The position numbers and the translations under genes are program-made. From Acidobacteriota bacterium (GTDB lineage: Bacteria; Acidobacteriota; Terriglobia; Terriglobales; Acidobacteriaceae), in the NCBI GenBank assembly GCA_003010405.1, contig PJLO01000012.1, forward strand, positions 1 through 64,000: a stretch of 64,000 nucleotides of DNA. Direction: 5' to 3'. The notes beneath the pieces were generated by a model, which did not search any database, was not told the DNA's origin, and was given only the letters and a program-made list of their open reading frames with translations. Positions within the stretch are counted from its first letter, which is position 1, and each line of letters starts with the position of its first letter. This document shows positions 25,463 to 35,093 of this stretch, in pieces.

Positions 25463-26479
25463 GTGCAGGTAGTGGCTGGAGTCGATCTTGGCGGAACCAA
25501 CATCAACTATACCTTGGTTGATAAGGAAGGGAATTTTCTTATCGAAGAGATGTGCGAGCATCCCGCACTGACGAAGCAGGGCCCAGCGGTGTGCCTGAAG
25601 CAGCTCGAGTCTGGACTGAAGTTTGCAACGCAACAGGCCGGCGTGGATGTCGCAGATATTGTGGTGGTCGGTTTGGATACGCCGGGGCCAGCGAGTTCGG
25701 CGGGCGTGCTGAGTAGTCGAGGTTCTACGAACTTCGTTCATCCAGAGTGGAAGGGCTTTGATATCCGCGAGCAGATTGCACACAAGCTCGGCAAGCCGGT
25801 TACGTATCTGAACGACGCCAATGCGGGCGCGCTGTGGGGACATTATGCGATCTTCGGCGCCAACAGCAGGGAAACGTCGATCTCAATCATTGTCGGGACG
25901 GGAGCAGGCGGCGGCGTGATTGTGGGCGGCAAAGTGCTGAAGGGACGGGTGGGGTTTGGAGGAGAGCTGGGACACGTCCTGCTGCCCTACCAAAGCATTG
26001 CCGAGATCGCAGGTCTGGAGCCGCACTGCAATTGCGGGCGCACGGGCGACGTGGAATCTGTGTGCTCGCTGACGGCGATTGAAAGGACCCTGCTGCCGTA
26101 TTTTCTGACGAAGTATCCGGGACACGAGCTGGGAAAGATGGACCTGCACGAGGCAGCAAAGCTGGTGCGCGGATTAGCCGACGAGGGCGATGCGATGAGC
26201 AGAGACATTTTCCGAGTGCAGGCGCGGGCACTCGGAATGTTCTTCGACGAGATGGTAAATACCTTCGATCCCGATGCGCTGATCGTAGGCGGTGGAGTAC
26301 TTGAGACGAGTCTCAAATTCCAGCACTGGTTTGTTGTCGAGGTTCGGAAGGGAATGGGGAATCAGCGCGAGGAACAGGCGGATATTCCGATCTACGTCAT
26401 GCCGAATGGCGATACGGCCGGCGCGCGCGGAGCCGCTATTGAGGCGCTGAACCTGGCGCGCCAGAGCGGACTGTTTTAG
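25463..26479 (+). CDS. ROK family sugar kinase (probable glucokinase)
   Basis: 338 residues. ATP site GVDLGGTNINYTLVD; ROK signature with zinc ligands PHCNCGRTGDVESVCS (consensus CxCGxxGCxE, here Val-Glu); substrate motif NDANAGALWG; GELGHV; and GTGAGGGVIVGG. It should phosphorylate glucose or a related hexose. It starts with GTG at 25463 behind GGGAGA. Divergent from rmlB with a 154-nt gap. It could feed glucose 6-phosphate toward dTDP-sugar formation, but that link is inference. Confidence 0.88.
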   Translation: MQVVAGVDLGGTNINYTLVDKEGNFLIEEMCEHPALTKQGPAVCLKQLESGLKFATQQAGVDVADIVVVGLDTPGPASSAGVLSSRGSTNFVHPEWKGFDIREQIAHKLGKPVTYLNDANAGALWGHYAIFGANSRETSISIIVGTGAGGGVIVGGKVLKGRVGFGGELGHVLLPYQSIAEIAGLEPHCNCGRTGDVESVCSLTAIERTLLPYFLTKYPGHELGKMDLHEAAKLVRGLADEGDAMSRDIFRVQARALGMFFDEMVNTFDPDALIVGGGVLETSLKFQHWFVVEVRKGMGNQREEQADIPIYVMPNGDTAGARGAAIEALNLARQSGLF

Positions 26480-26759
26480 AAGCATTCTTCACGGGACGCA
26501 AGCCGGTGCACGCATATAGCTGAAGCGAAGCTACTCTCATCGAGTCCTTGAGCATCCGCTCGGCATCGAAGAATCCAGCGTGCCCGAGCGGCGCGAGGAG
26601 AATGGTAGCGGGCTTTCACCCAGATGCGGCAGCGGGCGTATCCGCCTCACGGCATCGGATATGTTAGGCTTCCTAAAGGTCGCGGGTGCTTCTGTGCGCC
26701 CCGCAAGAACGTGATTTCGACAGAACTTTTCCGCTGGCAAGTACCTGAAGGACAAAGCA

Positions 26760-29700
26760 TTGATTAACTTTGTGATGGCAAAAATTTTCGGGACTCAAAA
26801 CGAGCGCGAAGTGAAGAAGTTGCTGCCGCGCGTGCAGCGCATTAACGCGATGGAGCCCGAGATACGCAAGCTGACCGACGCAGAGCTGCACGCCAAGACC
26901 GATGAGTTCCGGCGCCGGGTGCAAGACCGCCTGGCCCAGCTCCAGGAGCCTACAGAAGAAGAGATGGATGCGGACCGCCGCAAACTGTGGGAAAAGGAGC
27001 AGAACAGCGCTATTGAAGAAGTGCTGGATTCGATTCTGGAAGAGGCTTTTGCGGTGGTGCGCGAGGCTGGACGGCGCGCTCTCAACATGCGCCACTTCGA
27101 TGTGCAGCTGATCGGCGGCATGGTATTGCACTCCGGACGTATCGCTGAGATGAAGACCGGCGAAGGCAAGACTTTGGTTGCGACGTTGCCGGTGTACCTG
27201 AATTCGCTCGCGGGACGCGGCGTGCACGTGGTCACGGTGAATGACTACCTGGCAAAGCGCGACTCGGAGTGGATGGGAAAGCTGTATAGCTTCCTTGGGC
27301 TGACGGTGGGCGTAATCGTTCACGACCTGGACGACGAACAGCGCAAGGCCGCCTATCGCGCGGACATTACTTACGGAACCAACAATGAATTCGGTTTCGA
27401 TTATCTGCGCGACAACATGAAGTTCGATATGAACGACTGCGTGCAGCGCGGGCATAACTTCAGCATCGTCGATGAAGTTGACTCGATCCTGATCGACGAA
27501 GCGCGAACGCCTCTGATTATCAGCGGCGCAAGCGAGGAGTCCACCGACAAGTACGCAAAGATCAACGTCATTATTCCGAAGCTGACGAAGGGCGAAGAAC
27601 TGCCTGGAGCTGAGCCGACCGAGAAGATATACACCGGCGACTTCGTGATTGACGAGAAGCACAAAAGCGCAATGGTGACCGAGGCAGGCTGGGAGAAGGT
27701 CGAAAAGCTGCTCGGGATTGACAACATTGCAGACCCGGAAAACTGGGACCTGAAGCATCACGTGGAAGTTGCGGTCAAGGCGCATCAACTGTACAAACGC
27801 GATGTGGAATACGTAGTGAAAGATGGAGAAGTCCTCATCGTGGACGAGTTCACGGGACGACTGATGCCGGGACGCCGCTGGTCCGACGGATTGCACCAGG
27901 CAGTGGAAGCGAAGGAAAAAGTAAAGATCGAGCGCGAGAACCAGACGCTGGCGACGATTACCTTCCAGAACTACTTCCGCATGTACAAGAAACTGGCGGG
28001 CATGACGGGTACGGCGGAGACGGAAGCAGCCGAATTCGAGAAGATTTACAAACTCGAAGTGGTTGTTATCCCGACCAACCAGCCACTGTTGCGCAAAGAG
28101 AATAAGGACGTCGTGTATCGCACGGAGAAGGAAAAATACTTCGCCGTGGCCGATGAGATTGTGCGGATTCACGAAACAAAGCAGCCGGTGCTGGTGGGCA
28201 CGACTTCGATTGAAAAGTCAGAGCGGTTAAGCGAGCTGCTGAATAAAAAAGGCATCAAGCATGTGGTGTTGAATGCAAAGTACCACGAGCGTGAAGCCGA
28301 GATTGTGGCCCAGGCCGGACGTTATGGCATGGTTACGATCGCCACCAACATGGCCGGTCGCGGTACGGACATTCTGCTGGGCGGCAACCCGGAATTCATG
28401 TCCAAGCAGGAAGCGCTGAAGCGCGGGTTGGCGACGGCCGTCAAGGCAGTGAACGGCGGCGTGGAAGCACGGCCCGACGATCCGACGACGGCGTACTGGT
28501 ATTACCAGGGGCAGGAGTTCAGCATTCCTTCGGGTACCTGGGCGGAGTTGATGGCCAAGTACAAGGCCGAGACAGACGTGGAGCACGAAAATGTGATCCA
28601 GGCGGGCGGGTTGTTCATTGTGGGCACCGAACGCCACGAATCACGGCGAATCGACAACCAGTTAAGAGGACGCGCGGGACGTCAGGGAGATCCAGGTGCG
28701 TCGCGCTTCTACTTGTCTCTGGAAGACGATTTGATGCGCATCTTTGCCAAGGAATGGGTTTCAAATCTGCTGCGCCAGCTCGGCATGGAAGAAGGCGTCC
28801 CGATTGAATCGGGGCTGATTACGCGGCGCATTGAAGCGGCACAGAAGGCGGTGGAAGCCCAGAACTTTGAAGCCCGTAAGCATCTGCTTGAGTACGACGA
28901 CGTAATGAACAAGCAGCGCGAAGCGGTGTATGGACTGCGTCGGCAACTGCTCGAAGGTACGGAACAGAAAGAGCTGATTCAGCAGGACTATGTACGCGAC
29001 CTGCTGGGCGGAATTCTGGAAAAGTTCGCTGGCGAGGAAGTGCATCCTGCGGATTGGGACATCGCCGGGCTGAAGACAGAGATATATGGCCGCTTTGGAG
29101 TAGACATTCTCGCCGAGGGTGTAGACCCGAAGGCCCTGAATCATCACGAGCTCGGCGACGCGATATTCGACCGGCTGATTGCGCGTTATGAAGCGAAGGA
29201 AAAGCTGATTGGTGCCGAGGCGATGCGGCAGCACGAGCGGGTCATCATGCTCAGTGTGATGGACCAGCTGTGGAAAGACCACTTGCTACAGATGGACCAT
29301 CTGAAGGAAGGCATCGGGCTGCGCGGCTACGGACAGCACGATCCCCTGGTGGAGTACAAACGGGAATCGTTCACGCTCTTCGAAGAGATGATGGAACGCT
29401 TTGAGGAAGAGACGGTGCGCTACCTGTACATGATGCGGGTAGTAGACGAGAATGGCGACGAGATCAGTTATGCAGCAGTCAGCGGTGAAGCGGCGGCCGT
29501 TAGTTCGAGCGCGGCGGCACCGTTACAGCCTTCGGCTGCGGCGGGGGCGGAAGAGAAGCACGAGCCACCACACAGGCAGACTTCTCTGGACGATGTGGAG
29601 AGGCAGTTTCAAAAACGTAAGGAGCGCGAACTGCAGCAGGCACGCCGGGCGGGAGCAGAACCGGCCGAGGCCGTACAGCAGGTTGTTCGCGGGGAAAAAA

Positions 29701-29771
29701 TCGGGCGCAATGATCCGTGTCCCTGCGGGAGCGGGAAGAAGTACAAGAAGTGTCACGGCGCAAAAGACTAG
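26760..29771 (+). CDS. secA: Preprotein translocase motor SecA
   Basis: 1003 residues. DEAD motor with [43 protein letters not shown], and [15 protein letters not shown]. The helical scaffold and wing are present. The C-terminus is a Zn-binding tail [18 protein letters not shown], which binds SecB or ribosomes. The TTG at 26760 ([11 protein letters not shown]) has AAGGAC 8 nt upstream and mirrors the MINK-type starts of other SecA proteins; the ATG at 26775 is the alternative. The length above 900 comes from an insert of some 60 residues near 560-620 ([17 protein letters not shown]). Confidence 0.97.
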   Translation: MINFVMAKIFGTQNEREVKKLLPRVQRINAMEPEIRKLTDAELHAKTDEFRRRVQDRLAQLQEPTEEEMDADRRKLWEKEQNSAIEEVLDSILEEAFAVVREAGRRALNMRHFDVQLIGGMVLHSGRIAEMKTGEGKTLVATLPVYLNSLAGRGVHVVTVNDYLAKRDSEWMGKLYSFLGLTVGVIVHDLDDEQRKAAYRADITYGTNNEFGFDYLRDNMKFDMNDCVQRGHNFSIVDEVDSILIDEARTPLIISGASEESTDKYAKINVIIPKLTKGEELPGAEPTEKIYTGDFVIDEKHKSAMVTEAGWEKVEKLLGIDNIADPENWDLKHHVEVAVKAHQLYKRDVEYVVKDGEVLIVDEFTGRLMPGRRWSDGLHQAVEAKEKVKIERENQTLATITFQNYFRMYKKLAGMTGTAETEAAEFEKIYKLEVVVIPTNQPLLRKENKDVVYRTEKEKYFAVADEIVRIHETKQPVLVGTTSIEKSERLSELLNKKGIKHVVLNAKYHEREAEIVAQAGRYGMVTIATNMAGRGTDILLGGNPEFMSKQEALKRGLATAVKAVNGGVEARPDDPTTAYWYYQGQEFSIPSGTWAELMAKYKAETDVEHENVIQAGGLFIVGTERHESRRIDNQLRGRAGRQGDPGASRFYLSLEDDLMRIFAKEWVSNLLRQLGMEEGVPIESGLITRRIEAAQKAVEAQNFEARKHLLEYDDVMNKQREAVYGLRRQLLEGTEQKELIQQDYVRDLLGGILEKFAGEEVHPADWDIAGLKTEIYGRFGVDILAEGVDPKALNHHELGDAIFDRLIARYEAKEKLIGAEAMRQHERVIMLSVMDQLWKDHLLQMDHLKEGIGLRGYGQHDPLVEYKRESFTLFEEMMERFEEETVRYLYMMRVVDENGDEISYAAVSGEAAAVSSSAAAPLQPSAAAGAEEKHEPPHRQTSLDDVERQFQKRKERELQQARRAGAEPAEAVQQVVRGEKIGRNDPCPCGSGKKYKKCHGAKD

Positions 29772-29792
29772 AACATAGAATGCTGAAGAGTT

Positions 29793-29825
29793 ACTCCGGA
29801 GCTTTGCTCCGGAGTTTTTGTTTTT
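29793..29825 (+). terminator. Terminator after secA
   Basis: ACTCCGGAGC and GCTCCGGAGT form a 10-bp stem over a 3-nt loop, followed by TTTTTGTTTTT. Confidence 0.92.
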
Positions 29826-29982
29826 ATGCAATGCGTTTTGCTTTCCCAATTTGCAGCTTCGGACGGGATAGATTTTCCAGGCGGCGCAACCGGACATCAT
29901 GATCGGGGTTTAACATCCTCGAAAGACGGCAGAGTAGGCTATCCTCTCGCGCAGCTCGTCTTGGGAATGTGAGGAGAGAACC

Positions 29983-32511
29983 ATGAGACCGATGGGATTT
30001 AAGCTGCTCGTCGCCATTGTGATTTTGGCGATCAGCGGATGGGCGACGGCGCAGGATGTACAGGGCGATCCTCCAAGCCGGGTATTGCGGTTGCAGTACA
30101 TTGATGGCCCGGTTTCTCTTCAGCCGGGGGGAGTTGACGACTGGGTTGCGGCTAACCTGAATCGTCCTTTGACGACAGCAGATCGGATCTGGGCAGATCG
30201 CGGTTCGAAGGTGGAGCTGACGATGGCTTCGGCAGCGCTGCGCTTGGGGAGCGAAACGAGCGTCACGATTACGAATCTGGACGACAATACAGCGCAGATT
30301 GAGCTGGACCAGGGCACTCTGAACCTGTCGGTGCGTTATTTGAATCAGGGAGAAATTATTGAGGTGGATACGCCGAATTTTGCGTACACCATTGAAACTC
30401 CGGGCGAGTACCGCTTTGATGTGATACCACAGGAGGACCAGAGCTGGGTTACCGTGCGCCGCGGCGATGGGGAAGCGACCGGCGAGGGAAATGCTGTGCG
30501 GGTGCGTGAAGGACAGCAATTCAGATTCAGCTCGGGACAGACCCTTTCTTACACAAGCTCCCGGGTTCCGCCGCGAGATGGTTTTGACGATTGGTGCGAG
30601 GTACGCGAGCGGCGCGAGGTCTCGTCGGATTCGGCCAGATATGTGGCTGCCGGAACAATAGGTTACGAAGACCTGGACGACAACGGATACTGGACGTCTA
30701 CGCCGACCTATGGCACGGTTTGGTATCCGCGAGTGCATCCGGGCTGGGCTCCATATCGAGAAGGCCACTGGGCATGGGTGGAGCCGTGGGGATGGACCTG
30801 GGTTGATGACGCGCCTTGGGGATTTGCTCCGTTCCATTATGGCCGCTGGGTTCACACAGGCAACCGCTGGGGATGGATTCCTGGGCCGATGGGGGTTCGC
30901 CCGGTGTATGCTCCAGCGCTGGTGGGCTGGGTTGGCGGCTCAAACTGGGGGGTGTCAGTTGGATTCGGCGGAGGCGGTGGAGTGGGATGGTTCCCGCTCG
31001 GATGGCACGATCCGTATTTCCCGTCTTACCATGCGAGTCGCCGGTATGCCCGCGAAGTGAATGTCACCAACTCGCGGATGGTGAACGTTACGACGATCAA
31101 CAATTACTACGGGACGTACAGTGGCCGGAACGCAAACGTCCGCAATATTCAATATGAAAATGCAAAAGTGAATGGGGCAGTCACGGGTGTTCCGAGCCGT
31201 GCATTCGCGGCAGGGAGGCCGGTGAAAGGGAACGCCGTGGTAGTGCCGGCAAATGCGGTAGCACGGGCGAACGTGATGACCACGGCTACAGTGGTCCCCA
31301 CCAAAGAGGCGGTTCTGGGCGGACATCCTCCGGCTCCTGCACCGCAACACGTCAGAGCTCCCAGGCAGGTGATTTCCAAAACACCACCACCTCCGCGCCC
31401 GGTGAAATTTGATCAGCAGCGTCCGTTGCTGGAGAAGAACAATGGCGTTCCGCTCAGCCCGCAAGTGCGGAGTACCCTGCAGAAATCCAATGCTCCCCAG
31501 GCACCTCGAGGCGGACAGCCTCAGGCAGGAAAGCCGCCGACAGCAACACAGCCCACACCAACCCAGCCTGCGGCGAGCAGGCCTGTGGCACCCCAACCGG
31601 CTGGACAGGGCCACTTCGGAAGGCAACCGGCCGCGAATGTGCCGCGAGCCCCTCAGCCAGGAGTACGTACTCAGGAGCAGATGGGCGGCGCTCCCGAGCA
31701 CAACGTCCCCCGTCCACCGCAAGCCGGTGGGCCGGTGAGCGCTCCGAGGGCTCCGGTGACCACGAGGGAAGGACACGCTCCTGTGACGCAGCCGAACAAA
31801 CCTGCTCCTGAATGGTCGGCCCCTGCTCGTCCATCTGCACAGCCTGTACCGCGCGAGACGGTCCCTTCGCGTCCGTCTGCTCCGTCCGCACCGCGCGAGA
31901 CGGCCCCTTCGCGTCCGTCTGCTCCGTCCGCACCGCGCGAGACGGCCCCTTCGCGTCCGTCTGCTCCGTCCGCACCGCGCGAGACGGCCCCTTCGCGTCC
32001 GTCTGCTCCGTCCGCACCGCGCGAGACGGCCCCTTCGCGTCCGTCTGCTCCGTCCGCACCGCGCGAGACGGCCCCTTCGCGTCCGTCTGCTCCGTCCGCA
32101 CCGCGCGAGACGGCCCCTTCGCGTCCGTCTGCTCCACCCGCACCGCGCGAGACGGCCCCTTCGCGTCCGTCTGCTCCAGCCGCACCGCGTGAAACGGCTC
32201 CTTCGCGACCGTCAGCCCCGCCTGTGCCCCGTGAAGCAGCCCCTTCGCGGTCCTGGCCTCAGCCTGTTCCCCGCGAAACGGCGCCTGCGCGTCCATCTGC
32301 TCCACCCGTACCGCGCGAAGCTGTTCCGGCTCGTCCATCTGCTCAACCTGTGTGGCATGAAACGGCTCCCGCGCGACCGTCTGCTCCGCCTGTGCCACGC
32401 GAAACGGCCCCGGCGCATCCTGTGCCTCAGCCCGCTCCTCATCAAGCAGCACCAGCGCAGCACCAAAACAATGCTCCTCCGGCGAGGGAATCTAAGCCGA
32501 AGAAAGATTAG
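29983..32511 (+). CDS. Secreted FecR/DUF6600 protein with Pro-rich repeat tail
   Basis: 842 residues. A signal peptide (1-23, WATAQ) precedes a FecR-like beta domain (about 36-190: RLQYIDGPVSLQPGG, IELDQGTLNLSVRYL). A DUF6600 region (about 225-370) follows, full of Trp/Gly motifs (GYWTSTPTYGTVWYP, GHWAWVEPWGWTWVDDAPWG). After an Asn/Ala/Pro linker comes a 210-residue tail (614-823) of fifteen 14-residue units, consensus PSRPSAPSAPRETA, encoded by a 42-bp minisatellite. The tail should be extended and basic-acidic balanced, suited to the cell wall or surface. GAGGAGAG lies before the ATG. Function unknown. Confidence 0.85.
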   Translation: MRPMGFKLLVAIVILAISGWATAQDVQGDPPSRVLRLQYIDGPVSLQPGGVDDWVAANLNRPLTTADRIWADRGSKVELTMASAALRLGSETSVTITNLDDNTAQIELDQGTLNLSVRYLNQGEIIEVDTPNFAYTIETPGEYRFDVIPQEDQSWVTVRRGDGEATGEGNAVRVREGQQFRFSSGQTLSYTSSRVPPRDGFDDWCEVRERREVSSDSARYVAAGTIGYEDLDDNGYWTSTPTYGTVWYPRVHPGWAPYREGHWAWVEPWGWTWVDDAPWGFAPFHYGRWVHTGNRWGWIPGPMGVRPVYAPALVGWVGGSNWGVSVGFGGGGGVGWFPLGWHDPYFPSYHASRRYAREVNVTNSRMVNVTTINNYYGTYSGRNANVRNIQYENAKVNGAVTGVPSRAFAAGRPVKGNAVVVPANAVARANVMTTATVVPTKEAVLGGHPPAPAPQHVRAPRQVISKTPPPPRPVKFDQQRPLLEKNNGVPLSPQVRSTLQKSNAPQAPRGGQPQAGKPPTATQPTPTQPAASRPVAPQPAGQGHFGRQPAANVPRAPQPGVRTQEQMGGAPEHNVPRPPQAGGPVSAPRAPVTTREGHAPVTQPNKPAPEWSAPARPSAQPVPRETVPSRPSAPSAPRETAPSRPSAPSAPRETAPSRPSAPSAPRETAPSRPSAPSAPRETAPSRPSAPSAPRETAPSRPSAPSAPRETAPSRPSAPPAPRETAPSRPSAPAAPRETAPSRPSAPPVPREAAPSRSWPQPVPRETAPARPSAPPVPREAVPARPSAQPVWHETAPARPSAPPVPRETAPAHPVPQPAPHQAAPAQHQNNAPPARESKPKKD
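31822..32451 (+). repeat. 42-bp tandem minisatellite within the DUF6600 gene
   Basis: Fifteen in-frame 42-bp units. Units 2 to 7 (31864-32115) encode identical residues with nearly or fully identical DNA. Units 1 and 8-15 diverge progressively toward PARPSAPPVPREAV and PAHPVPQPAPHQAA. The central homogeneity and eroded edges fit slippage or unequal crossover, so copy number should vary between strains. The repeat keeps long false ORFs open on the other frames. Confidence 0.95.
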
Positions 32512-32535
32512 AGATAGCAGCAAAACGCTGAAGCT

Positions 32536-32574
32536 GAAAAAGTTGCGGGCCTGAAAGCTGGGCCCGCTTTTTCA
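32536..32574. terminator. Terminator between DUF6600 gene and CYTH gene
   Basis: GAAAAAG..GCGGGCC pairs with GGGCCCGCTTTTTC. A-rich and T-rich ends lie on both sides, so it can act for the two convergent genes. Confidence 0.85.
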
Positions 32575-32607
32575 TGCGCAGATTGAGAGAGATTGAGAGA
32601 GAGTTTC

Positions 32608-33186
32608 TTATGGATGCGCGGTCCCGGTCTCTCCGAATGTCATGTTGTGGGCGTCGCTTCCGGTGCGCGATTTCCAGCGGAAAAAAAGTTCGGCGTAGGA
32701 GGAGGTGATGTAGTCTTTGGGATCAACATGGAGGACCTTTGCTGTGTGGTCGATCCATTCGGGTGTGCCTTCGATTTCCGCGAAGTCGCCAATGGGAGTG
32801 CGGTCGATTACGACCTCGCCCGTGCCATCGGTCCACTCGGAACGATATTTTTCATAACGGAATGCAGGGAGATAACCCAGCGCAGTCAGGATCGCGTGCA
32901 TCTCCTCGCCGTTGGCGACGGCGGTTTCGTGTTCGACGCGGGTCTTGTGCCTGGCGGCGGTACCGCGCGATTTATGGGTGAGTTTCCAGCTATCTCCATA
33001 GACACGAAGGCGGAGGATTTCTCCCGCGCGGCGAAGATTGCCCGAGGGAAGGTCGTAGAGAGTGTTGGCCTCGAAGGTCGAGGCGGTCTGTTCGCGGAAT
33101 CCTGCGCTCTGCAATGAGCGGACCAGAGCGTCCTTATCGTGGACCACGAACTTGATTTCGACTTCGGAATTGTTATTTGCGGACAT
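32608..33186 (-). CDS. CYTH domain protein (thiamine-triphosphatase/class IV cyclase superfamily)
   Basis: 192 residues, a triphosphate tunnel metalloenzyme. The defining EVEIKF motif is at the start, followed by basic tunnel residues (LRLRVYGD, KLTHKS, RVEHE, RYEKYRSEW) and acidic metal ligands (EVVIDRTPIGDFAEIEG). CYTH enzymes hydrolyse or cyclise triphosphates; the CyaB-like subgroup is closest by length. I chose the ATG at 33184-33186 because it begins SEVEIKF after a short lead; no strong ribosome site is visible. A longer ORF to 33240 is possible. Confidence 0.85.
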   Translation of the reverse strand: MSANNNSEVEIKFVVHDKDALVRSLQSAGFREQTASTFEANTLYDLPSGNLRRAGEILRLRVYGDSWKLTHKSRGTAARHKTRVEHETAVANGEEMHAILTALGYLPAFRYEKYRSEWTDGTGEVVIDRTPIGDFAEIEGTPEWIDHTAKVLHVDPKDYITSSYAELFFRWKSRTGSDAHNMTFGETGTAHP

Positions 33187-33302
33187 AAGCGATAACCAGT
33201 GTACGCCCGTCCCAAATGATCCGGCAGATCGATGTGTCATTCACTGGATCCACATTCGTCCAAATATTTGCGAAACAAGGAGGCGAGGCGTACGCTTCCG
33301 CT

Positions 33303-34061
33303 ATGTGGCACATTTGGCACATTCTTTCCGAAGTCTCCCCGTTTCTGGGGTCGGTATTCTCGCATTGGCAAATATGGCTTTCTGGTGGCGGTATCCTAGG
33401 TTTAATCGCGATCATTGTCCCGCAAGTGGAGAAACTATGCGGCAAGTCGCTTTCAAAGCGGACCCATGTCTATCTCTTTCTGATCGCATTCTTTTTGTGT
33501 GCCTGCTTTCTTTCGTGGGTAGATAAGGATGACGCGCTTAAATCCGAACAACGAGGCCGGAAAGAGGACAGCGCCAAAAGTCAAGGCGACTACGGAAAAC
33601 TGCAGGGGGATTGCAATTCGCTGTCTTCTCAATTCCAGTACAAATCTGGCGTGGTAGACGCTCTTGCCAGTCAGAACCGCGACCAACAGAACACAATCAA
33701 TAATTGTCAGACTCAAGCCGTCAAACTGCTGGTTCCAATACCGCTACAGGTAGTTCCCATTGCAATCACAAAAGATAAGGATGTTGATGGGAAATGGCAG
33801 GACGTGTGGGTCGTTGTTGTCAATAAACGTACTTCGCCGGTCAATTTGGCTATACAGTGTGACCAAAATGTTTCTGATGTTCGCGTCAATGTTCCCGAAG
33901 ACGGTAGGGGTGTGCGTTATGGAACTAGGGGCGGCGAAGGCATGAGCAATGTCGCTTTAGTTGACCTTAAATTTCCTGATGCCACTCCAACTAACCCGAT
34001 GATTGTTTCATTCAGACATCGCTTACCAAAAGCCAATTGCAGAATGGAGCGGACCGAGTGA
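33303..34061 (+). CDS. Two-helix membrane protein of unknown function, atypical base composition
   Basis: 252 residues. Two membrane helices (about 25-45 and 58-75) flank a short loop. A coiled stretch (about 85-145, KSEQRGRKEDSAKSQGDYGK, rich in Q, N and K) then a beta-type C-terminal domain (VVVVNKRTSPVNLAIQCDQN) that could lie outside. Codons are less GC-rich at third positions than in neighbours and the gene breaks a run of core genes, which suggests recent acquisition. The start is uncertain: ATG 33303, or ATG 33216, which would add 29 residues; AAGGAGG lies near 33278 but is badly spaced. No family recognised. Confidence 0.6.
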   Translation: MWHIWHILSEVSPFLGSVFSHWQIWLSGGGILGLIAIIVPQVEKLCGKSLSKRTHVYLFLIAFFLCACFLSWVDKDDALKSEQRGRKEDSAKSQGDYGKLQGDCNSLSSQFQYKSGVVDALASQNRDQQNTINNCQTQAVKLLVPIPLQVVPIAITKDKDVDGKWQDVWVVVVNKRTSPVNLAIQCDQNVSDVRVNVPEDGRGVRYGTRGGEGMSNVALVDLKFPDATPTNPMIVSFRHRLPKANCRMERTE

Positions 34062-34127
34062 AACCCGCGTACAACGAAGAACTAGAAGCTCTGCAGAAGT
34101 TCGATGAGAGTGACAAAGCTCTTTCTG

Positions 34128-34991
34128 CTAGCGGTGAGCCAGCAGAATGCGGTCGGCGGCGACGGCAAAGAGTATCAGCATGGAGATGAAGCCGTTTGTG
34201 GTGAAGAAAGCGGCGTTGACCTTGCTGAGGTCGTTGGCCTTCACCAGCGTGTGCTCATAGAACAGAGCCAGACCGGTGATTGCGACGCCTGTGACGGCAA
34301 ATCTGCCCAGGCCGAAGGCGAAGAGCATCCACGCGAAAAATACAAAGGCGATGATGTGAAAGACGCGTGCAAGGCGGAGCGCTCCGGCGATTCCGAAGGC
34401 ACGCGGGATTGAGTGCAGGCCGCTGGCGACGTCGTAATGATAGTCCTGGCAACTGTAGAGAATGTCAAAGCCTCCTCCCCAGAACATTACAGCGGCGGTT
34501 ACGATCAGCACGCGGGGATCCAGTGTTCCGCGCACGGCGACCCAGGCAGCAGCGGGAGCGATTCCCATGGCGAACCCGAGGAACAGGTGCGCCCAGCGAG
34601 TGAAGCGCTTGGTGTAGGAGTATGCGCAAACGATGATGAGCGCCAGCGGCGAAAGATAGAATGCCAGCGGGTTAAGCATCCGGGCGGCAAAGATGAGCAG
34701 CGCCGAAGCCGCAATGATGAAGCAGACGACAAACTGATGGGAAAGCAGTCCGGCGGGCAGTGCGCGGATCGAGGTGCGCGGATTCAACGCGTCAATATCA
34801 GCATCTACAAGGCGATTGAAAGCCATAGCGGCAGAGCGCGCCGCGATCATGGCAACACAGATCCAACCGAGGGTGCGGAGACCGGGAATTCCGTTGGCGG
34901 CGATAACAGCGCCTGTGAGGCCGAAGGGGAGCGTGAGGAAAGAGTGCTCCCACTTGATCATGTCAAGAGTTACGCGAATGTTATGAAGCAT
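34128..34991 (-). CDS. UbiA-family prenyltransferase, probably of the futalosine menaquinone route
   Basis: 287 residues, eight to nine membrane helices. The two Asp-rich prenyl-diphosphate motifs are visible: NRLVDADIDALNPRTSIRAL and CQDYHYDVASGLHSIPRAFG. Members attach a polyprenyl chain to an aromatic acid. Because mqnE lies two genes away, MqnP-type prenylation of 1,4-dihydroxy-6-naphthoate is likelier than ubiquinone synthesis; that is inference from context. ATG at 34991 (MLHNIRVTLDMIKWEHS) preferred over the GTG at 35009. It is divergent from the aldo/keto reductase gene, 102 nt away. Confidence 0.85.
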   Translation of the reverse strand: MLHNIRVTLDMIKWEHSFLTLPFGLTGAVIAANGIPGLRTLGWICVAMIAARSAAMAFNRLVDADIDALNPRTSIRALPAGLLSHQFVVCFIIAASALLIFAARMLNPLAFYLSPLALIIVCAYSYTKRFTRWAHLFLGFAMGIAPAAAWVAVRGTLDPRVLIVTAAVMFWGGGFDILYSCQDYHYDVASGLHSIPRAFGIAGALRLARVFHIIAFVFFAWMLFAFGLGRFAVTGVAITGLALFYEHTLVKANDLSKVNAAFFTTNGFISMLILFAVAADRILLAHR

Positions 34992-35093
34992 GTTGTGGAA
35001 TCCAGGCACGAAGTTATTGTATTAGGGGCCGGAAACTTGTGCACCTCAGTCTGGCGGATCTCATCCTAAACGCAATGAGGTGGAACAATTCTT

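Noticed and set aside
26480-26759. Fragment GGGACGCAAGCCGG resembling part of a c-di-GMP-I riboswitch upstream of secA
   Set aside because: Only one block is similar; the conserved second half (GGTAGCGGGGTTACCG) is absent.
26673-28172. 499-codon minus ORF
   Set aside because: Antisense shadow of secA.
31454-32452. 332-codon ORF on minus and 126-codon ORF in another plus frame across the Pro-rich repeat
   Set aside because: Both are kept open by the 42-bp repeat, translate to monotonous repeats and overlap the supported DUF6600 gene.
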